Source: an uncultured Prevotellaceae bacterium (GTDB lineage Bacteria; Bacteroidota; Bacteroidia; Bacteroidales; Bacteroidaceae). From it: a stretch of DNA of 64,000 nt. Below the pieces are notes generated by a model. The model made no database searches and was not told where the DNA came from. It saw only the letters and a list, made by a program, of their open reading frames with translations. Positions within the stretch are counted from its first letter, which is position 1. The number at the start of each line of letters is the position of its first letter. The stretch spans positions 21,498 through 85,497 of the forward strand of contig CAMHJQ010000014.1 of NCBI GenBank assembly GCA_946185485.1, written 5' to 3'. Position numbers and translations under genes: made by a program. This document shows, one piece after another, positions 16,302 to 25,002 of the stretch.

Positions 16302-17477
16302 ATGGTACAACCGGCAGAAAGGCTTAGTTTAGTACAAGAGTACTATTTCAGCAGAAAGTTAAAGGAGGTGGCACAGTTGAATGCCGAAGGCAAGGACATT
16401 ATCAGTCTGGCCATTGGCTCGCCGGACATGCCGCCATCGGAACAAACCATCGAGAGATTATGTGAGGTGGCTCACGACCCGACAGCTCATGGCTACCAGC
16501 CTACCCAGGGTACGCCCGAATTGCGTGAGGCGATGGCTGGGTTCTACAAGCGTTGGTACGATGTTAACCTAGACGCCAAGAGCGAAGTGTTGCCGTTGAT
16601 AGGTTCGAAGGAGGGTATCCTGCATACCACGTTGGCCTTTGTCAATCCTGGCGATGGCGTACTGGTACCCAATCCCGGCTATCCCACCTACACGTCGCTC
16701 AGCAAGATTTTGGGTGCCAACATTGTGAACTATAACTTACGTGAGGACAATGGCTGGCAGCCCGACTTTGACGAGCTGGAGGAAATCGTAAATAATAAAT
16801 CGTCGTACTGTACATTCCGTTTGATGTGGACCAACTATCCCAATATGCCGACGGGTGGTAGGGCCCAGCGTGAGACCTACGAGCGGCTGGTGCGCTTTGC
16901 CAAAGACCACGACATCGTCGTCGTCAACGATAACCCCTACAGCTTTATCCTCAGCGAGGAGCATCTGAGCATCCTGCAGGTACCTGGAGCCAAGGACTGC
17001 TGCATCGAGTTCAACTCTATGTCGAAGAGTCATAATATGCCTGGCTGGCGTGTGGGACTCTGTGCTTCGAATGCACAGTTCATCCAGTGGATCCTCAAGG
17101 TGCAGTCCAACATCGAGAGTGGCACCTTCCGTGGCATCCAGTTGGCAGCTGCCGAAGCCTTTAAGAATGATGAGGCCTGGCACCGCGAATACAATATCGA
17201 GACCTACGCCCGCCGCCGCCGCTATGCCGAGCAGATTATGGACGTCCTGGACTGCACCTACGACCCGAACCAGGTCGGCATGTTCCTGTGGGGCCGCATC
17301 CCCGACAGCATTGAGAATGTCGAGGACCTAACGGAGCGAGTGCTCCACGAGTCCCGCGTGTTCATCACCCCTGGTTTCATCTTCGGCTCGAACGGAAACA
17401 GATATATCCGAATCTCGCTCTGCGCCAAGGAAGACAAAATTCAAGAAGCGCTGAAACGAATAAAAAACATTTTTTGA
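16302..17477 (+). CDS. PLP-dependent aminotransferase, class I/II, of the aromatic operon
   Basis: 391 aa fold-type I aminotransferase. The PLP lysine is in FNSMSKSHNMPGWRVG; other conserved parts are GSKEGILHT, VPNPGYPTYTS, NYPNMPTGG and NDNPYSF, with the final Arg in RYIRISLCA. The position between prephenate dehydratase and DAHP synthase suggests that it transaminates phenylpyruvate, hydroxyphenylpyruvate or prephenate. Sequence alone cannot separate this from an LL-diaminopimelate- or aspartate-type activity. The gene starts 38 bp after pheA. Confidence 0.82.
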   Translation: MVQPAERLSLVQEYYFSRKLKEVAQLNAEGKDIISLAIGSPDMPPSEQTIERLCEVAHDPTAHGYQPTQGTPELREAMAGFYKRWYDVNLDAKSEVLPLIGSKEGILHTTLAFVNPGDGVLVPNPGYPTYTSLSKILGANIVNYNLREDNGWQPDFDELEEIVNNKSSYCTFRLMWTNYPNMPTGGRAQRETYERLVRFAKDHDIVVVNDNPYSFILSEEHLSILQVPGAKDCCIEFNSMSKSHNMPGWRVGLCASNAQFIQWILKVQSNIESGTFRGIQLAAAEAFKNDEAWHREYNIETYARRRRYAEQIMDVLDCTYDPNQVGMFLWGRIPDSIENVEDLTERVLHESRVFITPGFIFGSNGNRYIRISLCAKEDKIQEALKRIKNIF

Positions 17478-17500
17478 AACGAATGATGCTCATTCGTTTC
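17476..17500 (+). promoter_or_regulatory. Intra-operon hairpin with an 11-bp perfect stem
   Basis: GAAACGAATGA / TCATTCGTTTC with a 3-nt loop, overlapping the aminotransferase stop codon. There is no T run, so it may be an mRNA processing or stability element rather than a terminator. Confidence 0.5.
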
Positions 17501-17518
17501 CTCAAAAAGATAAAAACA

Positions 17519-17526
17519 TAAATTTG
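17519..17526 (+). promoter_or_regulatory. Possible internal -7 box before the DAHP synthase gene
   Basis: TAAATTTG fits TAnnTTTG, 9 bp before the ATG. No convincing -33 element was seen; if active, it would let the last two genes escape the attenuator. Confidence 0.3.
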
Positions 17527-17534
17527 CATATAAT

Positions 17535-18599
17535 ATGGAACTGGAACTTCAACCATTGAATTTACCGAGTGACAACGAACGCCCCTTCGTCATTGCAGGC
17601 CCGTGCAGTGCAGAGACAGAGGAGCAAGTGATGGAAACTGCCCGTCAGCTGGCTATGAAAGGCTGTCACAACTTCCGTGCCGGTGTATGGAAGCCCCGTA
17701 CCAAGCCCGGTGGCTTTGAGGGTAATGGCGAGAAGGCGCTGCCCTGGATGAAGCAGGTGAAGGAGGAGACGCACATGCTGATAGCTACTGAGGTGGCTAC
17801 GCCCGAGCATGTGGAGCTGGCGCTGAAGTACGGCATGGACATCCTGTGGATTGGTGCCCGTACGACTGCCAACCCCTTTGCCATGCAGGCGCTGGCCGAT
17901 GCCCTGAAGGGTGTCGACGTCCCCGTGTTTGTGAAGAACCCCGTCAATCCCGACCTGGAACTGTGGATTGGCGCCTTGCAGCGCCTGAACCAGGCAGGCA
18001 TCAAGCGTTTGGGAGCCATCCACCGCGGTTTCTCCAGCTACGAGCAGAAGATATATCGCAATGCCCCCATGTGGCAGATACCCATCGAACTGCACCGTCG
18101 CATTCCCGACCTGCCCATCATTAGTGACCCCAGCCATATCGGAGGACGCCGCGAACTCATCGCTCCGCTGTGTCAGCAGGCCATGGACCTGGGCTTCGAC
18201 GGACTCATCGTAGAGAGCCACTGCGACCCCGACAAGGCATGGAGCGACGCCAAGCAGCAGGTGACCCCCGACGTGTTAGACTATATCCTGGCATTGCTCA
18301 TCATCCGTGACGAGCACGTCACCACGGAGAGCATTCAGCAGTTGCGCAAGCAAATTGACAATCTCGACAACCAGCTGATGGAAATCCTGTCGAAGCGTAT
18401 GGCCGTCTGTCGTGAGATTGGTAACTACAAGAAGGAGCACAACATGACGGTGCTGCAGGCTTCTCGCTACAATGAAATTTTAGAGAAGCGCGGCGTGCAG
18501 GGCTCGCTGTCTGGTATGGCTCCCGAGTTTGTCGCCAAGGTCTTCGAGAGCATCCATGAAGAGAGTGTCCGCCAGCAGATTGAAATCGTCAACAAATAA
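17535..18599 (+). CDS. Bifunctional DAHP synthase / chorismate mutase (AroQ type)
   Basis: 354 aa fusion. Residues 1-260 are a class I-beta 3-deoxy-7-phosphoheptulonate synthase (VIAGPCSAE, FRAGVWKPRTKPGGFEG, GARTTANPFAMQALADAL, DPSHIGGRR, ESHCDPDKAWSDA) that makes the first shikimate-pathway intermediate. Residues about 268-354 are an all-helical chorismate mutase (IQQLRKQIDNLDNQLMEILSKRM). Such N-DAHPS/C-CM fusions are known in Bacteroidota such as Porphyromonas gingivalis, where the mutase domain contributes to prephenate feedback control. It supplies prephenate to the neighbouring dehydratase and dehydrogenase. Confidence 0.92.
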   Translation: MELELQPLNLPSDNERPFVIAGPCSAETEEQVMETARQLAMKGCHNFRAGVWKPRTKPGGFEGNGEKALPWMKQVKEETHMLIATEVATPEHVELALKYGMDILWIGARTTANPFAMQALADALKGVDVPVFVKNPVNPDLELWIGALQRLNQAGIKRLGAIHRGFSSYEQKIYRNAPMWQIPIELHRRIPDLPIISDPSHIGGRRELIAPLCQQAMDLGFDGLIVESHCDPDKAWSDAKQQVTPDVLDYILALLIIRDEHVTTESIQQLRKQIDNLDNQLMEILSKRMAVCREIGNYKKEHNMTVLQASRYNEILEKRGVQGSLSGMAPEFVAKVFESIHEESVRQQIEIVNK

Positions 18600-18605
18600 G
18601 ATGCC

Positions 18606-19385
18606 ATGAAGATATTAGTATTGGGAGCAGGCAAGATGGGCTCGTTCTTCATCGACCTGCTGAGCTTCGACCACGAGGTGGCCGTCTTCGAACGCGATCC
18701 GAAGCGCATGCGCTTTACCTACAACTGTCAACGTTTCACCCAGCTGGAGGAAATCCGCGACTTCAAGCCCGAACTGGTCATCAATGCCGTCACGCTGAAG
18801 TACACCATTCCTGTCTTCGAGCAGGTCATCCCTTTCCTGCCTGAGGAGTGCATCATCAGCGACATTGCCAGCGTCAAGACCGACCTGAAGGAGTTCTACG
18901 AGCAGACGGGGCGCCGCTACGTGTCGACACACCCCATGTTCGGTCCTACGTTTGCCAACCTGAACCAGCTCAGCGAGGAGAACGCCATCATCATCAGCGA
19001 GGGTGACTACATGGGACGCATCTTTTTCAAGGACCTGTACCAGAAGCTGGGGCTCAACATCTACGAGTACACCTTCGAGGAGCATGACAAGACGGTGGCC
19101 TACTCGCTCAGTATCCCCTTTGTCTCAACTTTCGTCTTTGCTGCCGTCATGAAGCATCAGGACGCCCCAGGTACCACCTTTAAGCGACACATGCGCATTG
19201 CCAAGGGGGTGCTCGGCGAGGACGACTACCTGTTGCAGGAAATTCTCTTCAACCCTTACACCCACGACCAGGTGTCGCAGATTCGTACGGAGCTTAAGGA
19301 ACTGCTGGAAATCATTGACCATAAGGATGGCGACGGCATGAAGGACTACCTGACGAAGATCAGGAAGCATGTCTTCGAAAGGTAA
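18606..19385 (+). CDS. tyrA: Prephenate dehydrogenase
   Basis: Oxidative decarboxylation of prephenate to 4-hydroxyphenylpyruvate in tyrosine synthesis. 259 aa. The N-terminal Rossmann domain has ILVLGAGKMGSFFIDLL (GxGxxG), then INAVTLKYTIP, ISDIASVKTDLKEFY and the prephenate-binding THPMFGPTFANL; a helical C-terminal dimerisation domain follows. There is no C-terminal ACT domain. It starts 6 bp after the DAHP synthase-mutase stop and closes the operon. The A-rich stretch behind it is made of imperfect GTAAAAA repeats rather than a clear terminator. Confidence 0.9.
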   Translation: MKILVLGAGKMGSFFIDLLSFDHEVAVFERDPKRMRFTYNCQRFTQLEEIRDFKPELVINAVTLKYTIPVFEQVIPFLPEECIISDIASVKTDLKEFYEQTGRRYVSTHPMFGPTFANLNQLSEENAIIISEGDYMGRIFFKDLYQKLGLNIYEYTFEEHDKTVAYSLSIPFVSTFVFAAVMKHQDAPGTTFKRHMRIAKGVLGEDDYLLQEILFNPYTHDQVSQIRTELKELLEIIDHKDGDGMKDYLTKIRKHVFER

Positions 19386-19427
19386 AAAAGTAAAAAGGTA
19401 AAAAAGTGAAAAGGTAAAAAGGGTAAG

Positions 19428-20306
19428 TCAGACGCTTTGCTCGTATTTGCTGATAGTCAGAGAAGTTTTTAGCCTGCCAATGGTTACAAACTTCTCTGAT
19501 TTGTCGTAATCAAAGCCGCCATAGCGACTCATCTGGATGTCCACCAGCATGTCAGGTTTCATGAGCTTGGCCATCAGGATGGAGTTCTGGCGTATCATCA
19601 GCGAACTGGTACGCGATAGCATCGTATAGTAGTTGAAGTCCAGGTTGTCGGGTATCAGTTTGTCCAATACCTGTGCCGCCAGCGATCTGTTGTGCTTGCG
19701 GCGTTCGTTGAACTCGTCGTGCACCTCCGACTGAGCCTTGTAGTCATGACCGCTTACGTCCACACCCACCAGTATGTCGCCCTTGTGGCGCTTCACCCGG
19801 TTCAGCGGGATGGGGTTGACGACGCCTCCGTCAATCAGTATCATGCCATTGCGGCGAACGGGTTCATAGAAGGTGGGTAGGGATATGCTGGCTCGGATGG
19901 CGGAAAACAGGCTGCCTTTGCGGAAAACCACTTCCTGTCCGCCTTTCCAGTCGGTAGCTACAGCACAATATGGTATGGGCAGGTCTTCGATGGCGATGTC
20001 TGGCACAAACTCCATGATGGCCTCAATGATGCGTGTGCCCTTCACCAGATGGCTGAGCGAGAACGAGAAGTCAGTCAGTTCCAGCATCTTCTTCTTGTCC
20101 ATTGTCTTCATCCATTCGCGAAACTCCTTCAATTTGCCGGCGGCATAGACCCCGCCGATGAGTGCTCCCATCGAACAGCCGGCAATCGAAGTTATCTGGT
20201 AGCCCTGCGCTTCCAGTTCCTCTATCGCACCGATATGTGCCAAGCCCCTGGCACCGCCACTCGACAGCACCAACGCAACGTCTTTTTTCTTTGTCCCCTC
20301 CGTCAT
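19428..20306 (-). CDS. Patatin-like phospholipase
   Basis: 292 aa. Patatin signatures: oxyanion loop LSSGGARGLAHIGAIEEL near residue 15, nucleophile elbow GCSMG near residue 44 and the catalytic Asp in IDGGVVNPIP, giving a Ser-Asp dyad. No signal peptide and no outer membrane domain, so it is probably cytoplasmic or membrane-associated, acting on acyl lipids. The start was chosen 17 bp downstream of the minus-strand -7 box TATCTTTG; the longer frame runs into the promoter. It is convergent with tyrA and sits alone. Confidence 0.85.
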   Translation of the reverse strand: MTEGTKKKDVALVLSSGGARGLAHIGAIEELEAQGYQITSIAGCSMGALIGGVYAAGKLKEFREWMKTMDKKKMLELTDFSFSLSHLVKGTRIIEAIMEFVPDIAIEDLPIPYCAVATDWKGGQEVVFRKGSLFSAIRASISLPTFYEPVRRNGMILIDGGVVNPIPLNRVKRHKGDILVGVDVSGHDYKAQSEVHDEFNERRKHNRSLAAQVLDKLIPDNLDFNYYTMLSRTSSLMIRQNSILMAKLMKPDMLVDIQMSRYGGFDYDKSEKFVTIGRLKTSLTISKYEQSV

Positions 20307-20322
20307 AGTCTTTAAATTGCTG

Positions 20323-20330
20323 CAAAGATA
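20323..20330 (-). promoter_or_regulatory. -7 box of the patatin gene
   Basis: TATCTTTG on the minus strand immediately upstream of the chosen ATG. Confidence 0.5.
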
Positions 20331-20394
20331 CACACTTTTGACGATTTGGCGAAACAAATAATAAAAAACGTTGCGAAATAACTATAATATCATA

Positions 20395-22059
20395 TCAATA
20401 GGCCTGCTGATGCACCCCTTTGACGGCTCGGCCAGAGGGATCATTCATGTTGCGGAAGGCGGCATCCCATTCGAGGGCGATGGCGGTGGAGCAGGCTACA
20501 CTGGCTTCTTGGTTGACGCTACGGGCAGCGGAATCGCTGGGGAAGTGCTCGGCGAAGATGCTGCGGTAGTAGTACTCTTCCTTGTTGAGCGGTGGGTTGA
20601 TGGGAAAACGATCGGCGGCATGGGCCATTTGTTCGTCGGTGACTGCCTCAGCGGTAATCTTCTTCAGGGTGTCAATCCACGAATAGCCGACGCCGTCGCT
20701 GAACTGCTCTTTCTGGCGCCAGGCCACTTCGGCAGGCAGCATGTCGGCAAAGGCTTCGCGGACAATGCGCTTCTCCATCGTGGTGCCAGGACACATCTTA
20801 GCCTCGGGATTGGTGCGCATAGCGACATCGAGGAACTCCTTGTCGAGGAAGGGCACGCGGCCTTCGACACCCCAGGCCGACAGACTCTTGTTGGCACGCA
20901 GACAGTCGTAGAGATAGAGTTTTGAGAGTTTGCGCACGGTCTCGTCGTGGAAGTCCTTGGCCGTAGGGGCTTTGTGGAAATAGAGATAGCCGCCGAAGAT
21001 TTCGTCGGCACCTTCGCCGGAGAGCACCATCTTGATGCCCATCGACTTGATGACGCGGGCCAGCAGGTACATCGGTGTTGAAGCACGGACGGTGGTGACG
21101 TCGTAGGTCTCGATGAAGTAGATGACGTCGCGGATGGCGTCGAGGCCCTCCTGGATGGTGTAGTTTATTTCGTGGTGGACAGTGCCTATATGGTCGGCCA
21201 CGAGCTTGGCCTTGGCGAGGTCGGGCGCGCCCTTTAGTCCGACGGCGAATGAGTGCAGGCGGGGCCAGTAGGCCTTTGTCTTGGAGTCGTCCTCAATACG
21301 CATTTCGCTGTATTTCTCGGCAATAGCGGAAATGACACTGGAGTCCAGACCACCTGAGAGCAGCACACCGTAAGGCACGTCTGACATCAGCTGTCGCTTC
21401 ACGGCAGCAGTAAGGCCGTCGCGGATGGCATCGACACTGGCAGGATTGTCCTTGACGGCATCATACTGCATCCAGTCGCGGATGTAATACCATTTCTGTC
21501 CTGGGTCAACGCTCCAATAATAATGTCCGGGGAGGAAAGGCTCGTAACGCTCGCACTGGCCTTCAAGGGCTTTCAACTCTGAGGCAACATAGACGGTGCC
21601 GTCGCTGTCGTAGCCAATATATAGAGGTATGACGCCGATGGGATCGCGGGCTATCAGGAACTCGTCGCGCTCCTCATCGTAGAGCACGAAGGCAAAGATG
21701 CCGCTGAGATCCTCGAGAAAGTTGATGCCTTTCTCACGATACAGCGCTAAGATGACCTCGCAGTCAGAGCCCGTCTGGAACTCGTACTGCCCAGCATAGC
21801 GACGGCGAATCTCCTGATGGTTGTATATCTCGCCGTTCACCGCCAACACCTGCTTGTGGTCAGGCGAGAATAGGGGCTGACCACCTGATTCCGGATCCAC
21901 GATGCTCAGTCGCTCGTGGGCCAGCACGGCGCTGCCGCCACAGTATATTCCACTCCAGTCGGGTCCGCGATGACGGATTTTCTGACTCATCTTCAATGCT
22001 TTGTCACGAAGGGCATGCGTCTGCTCCTTCACATTTAATAATGCTACGATACCACACAT
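20395..22059 (-). CDS. asnB: Asparagine synthase B (glutamine-hydrolysing)
   Basis: Makes asparagine from aspartate, ATP and glutamine-derived ammonia. 554 aa, matching E. coli AsnB. The N-terminal glutaminase domain begins MCGIVALLN with the nucleophile Cys1, followed by RGPDWSG, NGEIYNHQ and GSDCEVIL. The synthetase domain has the ATP pyrophosphatase loop LLSGGLDSSVI near residue 235 and GEGADEIFGGY. It is the last gene of the minus-strand run pyrG-purF-carA-carB-asnB, 59 bp after the shortened carB. Confidence 0.93.
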   Translation of the reverse strand: MCGIVALLNVKEQTHALRDKALKMSQKIRHRGPDWSGIYCGGSAVLAHERLSIVDPESGGQPLFSPDHKQVLAVNGEIYNHQEIRRRYAGQYEFQTGSDCEVILALYREKGINFLEDLSGIFAFVLYDEERDEFLIARDPIGVIPLYIGYDSDGTVYVASELKALEGQCERYEPFLPGHYYWSVDPGQKWYYIRDWMQYDAVKDNPASVDAIRDGLTAAVKRQLMSDVPYGVLLSGGLDSSVISAIAEKYSEMRIEDDSKTKAYWPRLHSFAVGLKGAPDLAKAKLVADHIGTVHHEINYTIQEGLDAIRDVIYFIETYDVTTVRASTPMYLLARVIKSMGIKMVLSGEGADEIFGGYLYFHKAPTAKDFHDETVRKLSKLYLYDCLRANKSLSAWGVEGRVPFLDKEFLDVAMRTNPEAKMCPGTTMEKRIVREAFADMLPAEVAWRQKEQFSDGVGYSWIDTLKKITAEAVTDEQMAHAADRFPINPPLNKEEYYYRSIFAEHFPSDSAARSVNQEASVACSTAIALEWDAAFRNMNDPSGRAVKGVHQQAY

Positions 22060-22118
22060 AATGATTCGGTGTTTTGTTGTTTTCGCTGTTTCGTTATCTC
22101 GTTATTCTGGAATTTCGA

Positions 22119-23810
22119 CTATAAATAAGAGAGATACAGGTAGTTGGTTTGGGCGGGATATTCCGCGGCGAGGGTGTCAATTTGGTTGACGGTGGGCACG
22201 AGGCCCAGCATCTGGCGCCATTTGCGAATGGTGAGGCCGGCCTGTTCCATCTTCATGCGTGACTCCAGGCCGACGGCGCGAGCTATCTGGAAGTCGGAGA
22301 AGCCATAGACCTTGGCTGCACGCAGCAGCAGGGTGATTTCAGACGACTGCAGGTACTCCTTGAACTCGCTGGGCTCCATGAACTCTGAGACTTCCGACAA
22401 GTGGGTATATTCGTGCAGTTGTTGGTCGATGTCGACGATGTGCTTCAGCTTTTGCAGGAACCAGCGGTCAATCCTCGTCAACTGGTGTATCTGCTCGACG
22501 CTGTAGCCAATCTTCAGAGCCTTCGACACCACGAAGATGCGCATGTCGGTGGGGTCGTGCAGGGAGGTAGCGATGTCCTGAATCTTGATTTCGTGATTCT
22601 CCACAAAGCCATGCATGCCCTGGCCAATCATGCGGAGTCCCTTTTGCAGTGCTTCCTCGAAGGTGCGGCCGATAGCCATCACCTCGCCGACGCTCTTCAT
22701 CGACGAGCCGAGTTGGCGTTTCACGCCGTGGAACTTAGTGAGGTCCCACCGGGGTATTTTGACTACTACATAGTCGAGGGCGGGCTCGAAGAAGGCACTG
22801 GTGGTCTTGGTGACGCTGTTCTTCAGGTCGAACAGACCATAGCCGAGACCGAGTTTGGCAGCCACGAAAGCCAGGGGATAGCCGGTGGCCTTCGATGCTA
22901 ATGCTGACGAACGCGACAGGCGGGCGTTGACCTCGATGACGCGATAGTCCTCGCTGTTGGGATCGAGGGCGTACTGCACGTTGCATTCGCCCACGATGCC
23001 GATATGGCGGATAATCTTGATGGCTAGCGCACGTAGCTTATGGTATTCGCTGTTGGTGAGCGTCTGGGATGGAGCCACGACGATGCTTTCGCCCGTATGG
23101 ATGCCCAGCGGGTCGAAGTTCTCCATGTTACAAACGGTGATGCAGTTGTCGTAACGGTCGCGCACCACCTCGTACTCTATCTCTTTCCAGCCTTTCAGAC
23201 TTTTCTCTACCAATACCTGCGGCGAGAACGAGAATGCCTCTTCTGCCTGTGCCAGCAACTGTTCCTCGTTGTCGCAAAAGCCAGAGCCTAAGCCGCCGAG
23301 GGCATAGGCGGCACGCAGGATGACGGGAAATCCCAGTTCATGGGCAGCCTGCTGCACTTCCTCAATAGATGAACATGCCTCGCTCTTGATGGTCTTCACG
23401 CCAATCTCGTCGAGCCGTTTCACAAAGAGGTCGCGATCCTCCGTGTCGATGATGGCCTGCACCGGAGTGCCCAACACCTTGACGCCATATTTGTCCAGAA
23501 TGCCTTTCTCGTACAGTTCCACGCCGCAGTTCAGAGCCGTCTGACCACCGAACGACAGCAAGATTCCATCAGGGCGCTCTTTCTCGATGACACGTTCCAC
23601 GAATGCTGGCGTTACAGGCTGGAAATACACCGTATCGGCAACATCCTTTGAGGTCTGCACCGTCGCGATATTGGGGTTGATGAGCACCGAGTGGATGCCC
23701 TCTTCCTTCAGCGCCTTCAGGGCCTGAGCCCCGCTGTAGTCGAACTCGCCCGCCTGACCAATTTTCAGGGCACCAGAGCCTAACAATAATACCTTATTTA
23801 TTTTATCCAT
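22119..23810 (-). CDS. carB: Carbamoyl-phosphate synthase large subunit, N-terminal half only
   Basis: 563 aa against about 1,070 for a complete CarB. It covers the carboxyphosphate synthetase half ([78 protein letters not shown]) and the helical oligomerisation domain, ending [20 protein letters not shown], which is the usual junction to the second half. A TAG stop follows and only 59 bp remain before asnB, so the carbamate-phosphorylating half and the allosteric domain are absent here. The sequence resembles the eukaryotic CAD/CPS1 type. A GTG two codons upstream is an alternative start. The other half may be encoded elsewhere, or a homodimer may do both steps. Confidence 0.85.
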   Translation of the reverse strand: MDKINKVLLLGSGALKIGQAGEFDYSGAQALKALKEEGIHSVLINPNIATVQTSKDVADTVYFQPVTPAFVERVIEKERPDGILLSFGGQTALNCGVELYEKGILDKYGVKVLGTPVQAIIDTEDRDLFVKRLDEIGVKTIKSEACSSIEEVQQAAHELGFPVILRAAYALGGLGSGFCDNEEQLLAQAEEAFSFSPQVLVEKSLKGWKEIEYEVVRDRYDNCITVCNMENFDPLGIHTGESIVVAPSQTLTNSEYHKLRALAIKIIRHIGIVGECNVQYALDPNSEDYRVIEVNARLSRSSALASKATGYPLAFVAAKLGLGYGLFDLKNSVTKTTSAFFEPALDYVVVKIPRWDLTKFHGVKRQLGSSMKSVGEVMAIGRTFEEALQKGLRMIGQGMHGFVENHEIKIQDIATSLHDPTDMRIFVVSKALKIGYSVEQIHQLTRIDRWFLQKLKHIVDIDQQLHEYTHLSEVSEFMEPSEFKEYLQSSEITLLLRAAKVYGFSDFQIARAVGLESRMKMEQAGLTIRKWRQMLGLVPTVNQIDTLAAEYPAQTNYLYLSYL

Positions 23811-23838
23811 ATACACGAGTCTTCTTTTTCTATCCTAT

Positions 23839-25002
23839 TCACCTCTTCCTTTCTAACATCGCTACGAATTCATCAAACATCCATTCGGTGTCGGTAGGGC
23901 CTGAGCATGCTTCGGGGTGGAACTGTGCCGACATCCAAGGGTTCGTCTTGTGGCGGATGCCTTCGTTCGAACCGTCGTTCATGTTCACAAACAGCGGTTC
24001 CCAGTCCTCAGGCAGTGTCGAGTCGTCAACGGCATAGCCGTGGTTCTGGCTCGTGATGTAGCAGTGCTCCGTGCCCACTTCACGCACTGGCTGGTTGTGC
24101 GAGCGATGTCCGTACTTCAGTTTGTACGTATTCGCGCCTGCGGCCCGTGCCAGCAGCTGGTTGCCTAAGCAGATGCCCATCAGCGGGCGCACCGTCGTGC
24201 TATTGTCGCCGTCGTTTTTGCCATCGGCCTTTTTCTTCTCATTATCTAAGAACGTACGGATATGATCCACCGTCTTGCCGCATTGCTCCGGGTCGCCCGG
24301 CCCGTTCGCCAAGAACAGTCCGTCGAACTCCAGCTGGTTAAAGTCGTAGTCCCAAGGTACGCGTACCACCTCGATGCCGCGCCTTATCAGGCACCGGATG
24401 ATATTTGCCTTCACGCCGCAATCCACTAATACCACCTTCGGTGGCACAGAGGATACAGATTGGGTGTCATTGTTGTTAGGTTTATAGGTAATAACCTCCT
24501 TGCAGCTCACTTTCTCCACCCAGTTCACTGAACCATAATTCTCTGTGTCCTCTATATTCTCTGTGCTCTCTGTGCTTAAAATAATTCTTCCCATCATCAC
24601 GCCATGCTCGCGGAGAACCTTTGTCAATCGTCGCGTGTCGATGCCCGTGATGGCGGGAATCTGCTCATGCTTCAGCCATTCCGCCAGACTCTCTTTAGCA
24701 TTCCAGTGCGAGTACTGCTCGCTGTAGTCGGCCACCACCAGCGCTTTCGGGTGGATGCGGTCGCTCTCCATAAACGTCGGCAGACCGTCAGCGCCCATCC
24801 CTGTATCAGGCACGCCGTAGTTGCCTATCAGTGGGAATGTTGTCACCAGTATCTGTCCTGCATAGCTGGGATCTGTCAGACTCTCAGGATAGCCCGTCAT
24901 CGCCGTGTTGAACACCACTTCGCCAGCGGTATTCCCGTCATAGCCGAACGACCAGCCGAAGAACGTCGTGCCATCTTCGAGTATTAATCTTGCTTGTCTC
25001 AT
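23839..25002 (-). CDS. carA: Carbamoyl-phosphate synthase small subunit
   Basis: Glutaminase subunit feeding ammonia to CarB. 387 aa. The N-terminal domain has EDGTTFFGWSFGYDG and FNTAMTGYPESLTDPSYAGQI; the class I amidotransferase domain has the nucleophile in MGICLGNQLLA, and the downstream His and Glu in QFHPEACSG. Two low-complexity insertions not expected in CarA flank the conserved VNWVEKVSCKE segment: a Ser/Thr/Glu stretch (STESTENIEDTENYGS) and TQSVSSVPP. They come from a short repeat present in inverted orientation. The start overlaps the purF stop by 4 bp (ATGA), suggesting coupled translation. Confidence 0.9.
   Translation of the reverse strand: MRQARLILEDGTTFFGWSFGYDGNTAGEVVFNTAMTGYPESLTDPSYAGQILVTTFPLIGNYGVPDTGMGADGLPTFMESDRIHPKALVVADYSEQYSHWNAKESLAEWLKHEQIPAITGIDTRRLTKVLREHGVMMGRIILSTESTENIEDTENYGSVNWVEKVSCKEVITYKPNNNDTQSVSSVPPKVVLVDCGVKANIIRCLIRRGIEVVRVPWDYDFNQLEFDGLFLANGPGDPEQCGKTVDHIRTFLDNEKKKADGKNDGDNSTTVRPLMGICLGNQLLARAAGANTYKLKYGHRSHNQPVREVGTEHCYITSQNHGYAVDDSTLPEDWEPLFVNMNDGSNEGIRHKTNPWMSAQFHPEACSGPTDTEWMFDEFVAMLERKR
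24443..24576. repeat. Inverted pair of CACAGAGG-type repeats inside carA
   Basis: CACAGAGGATACAGA on the left and its inverse, repeated with variants (TCTGTGTCCTCTATATTCTCTGTG), on the right, about 80 bp apart. They bracket a normal conserved CarA segment and keep the frame. Confidence 0.6.

Noticed and set aside
19386..19427. A-rich GTAAAAA tandem repeat as a terminator of tyrA
   Set aside because: No stem is present; it is a simple imperfect repeat between convergent genes.
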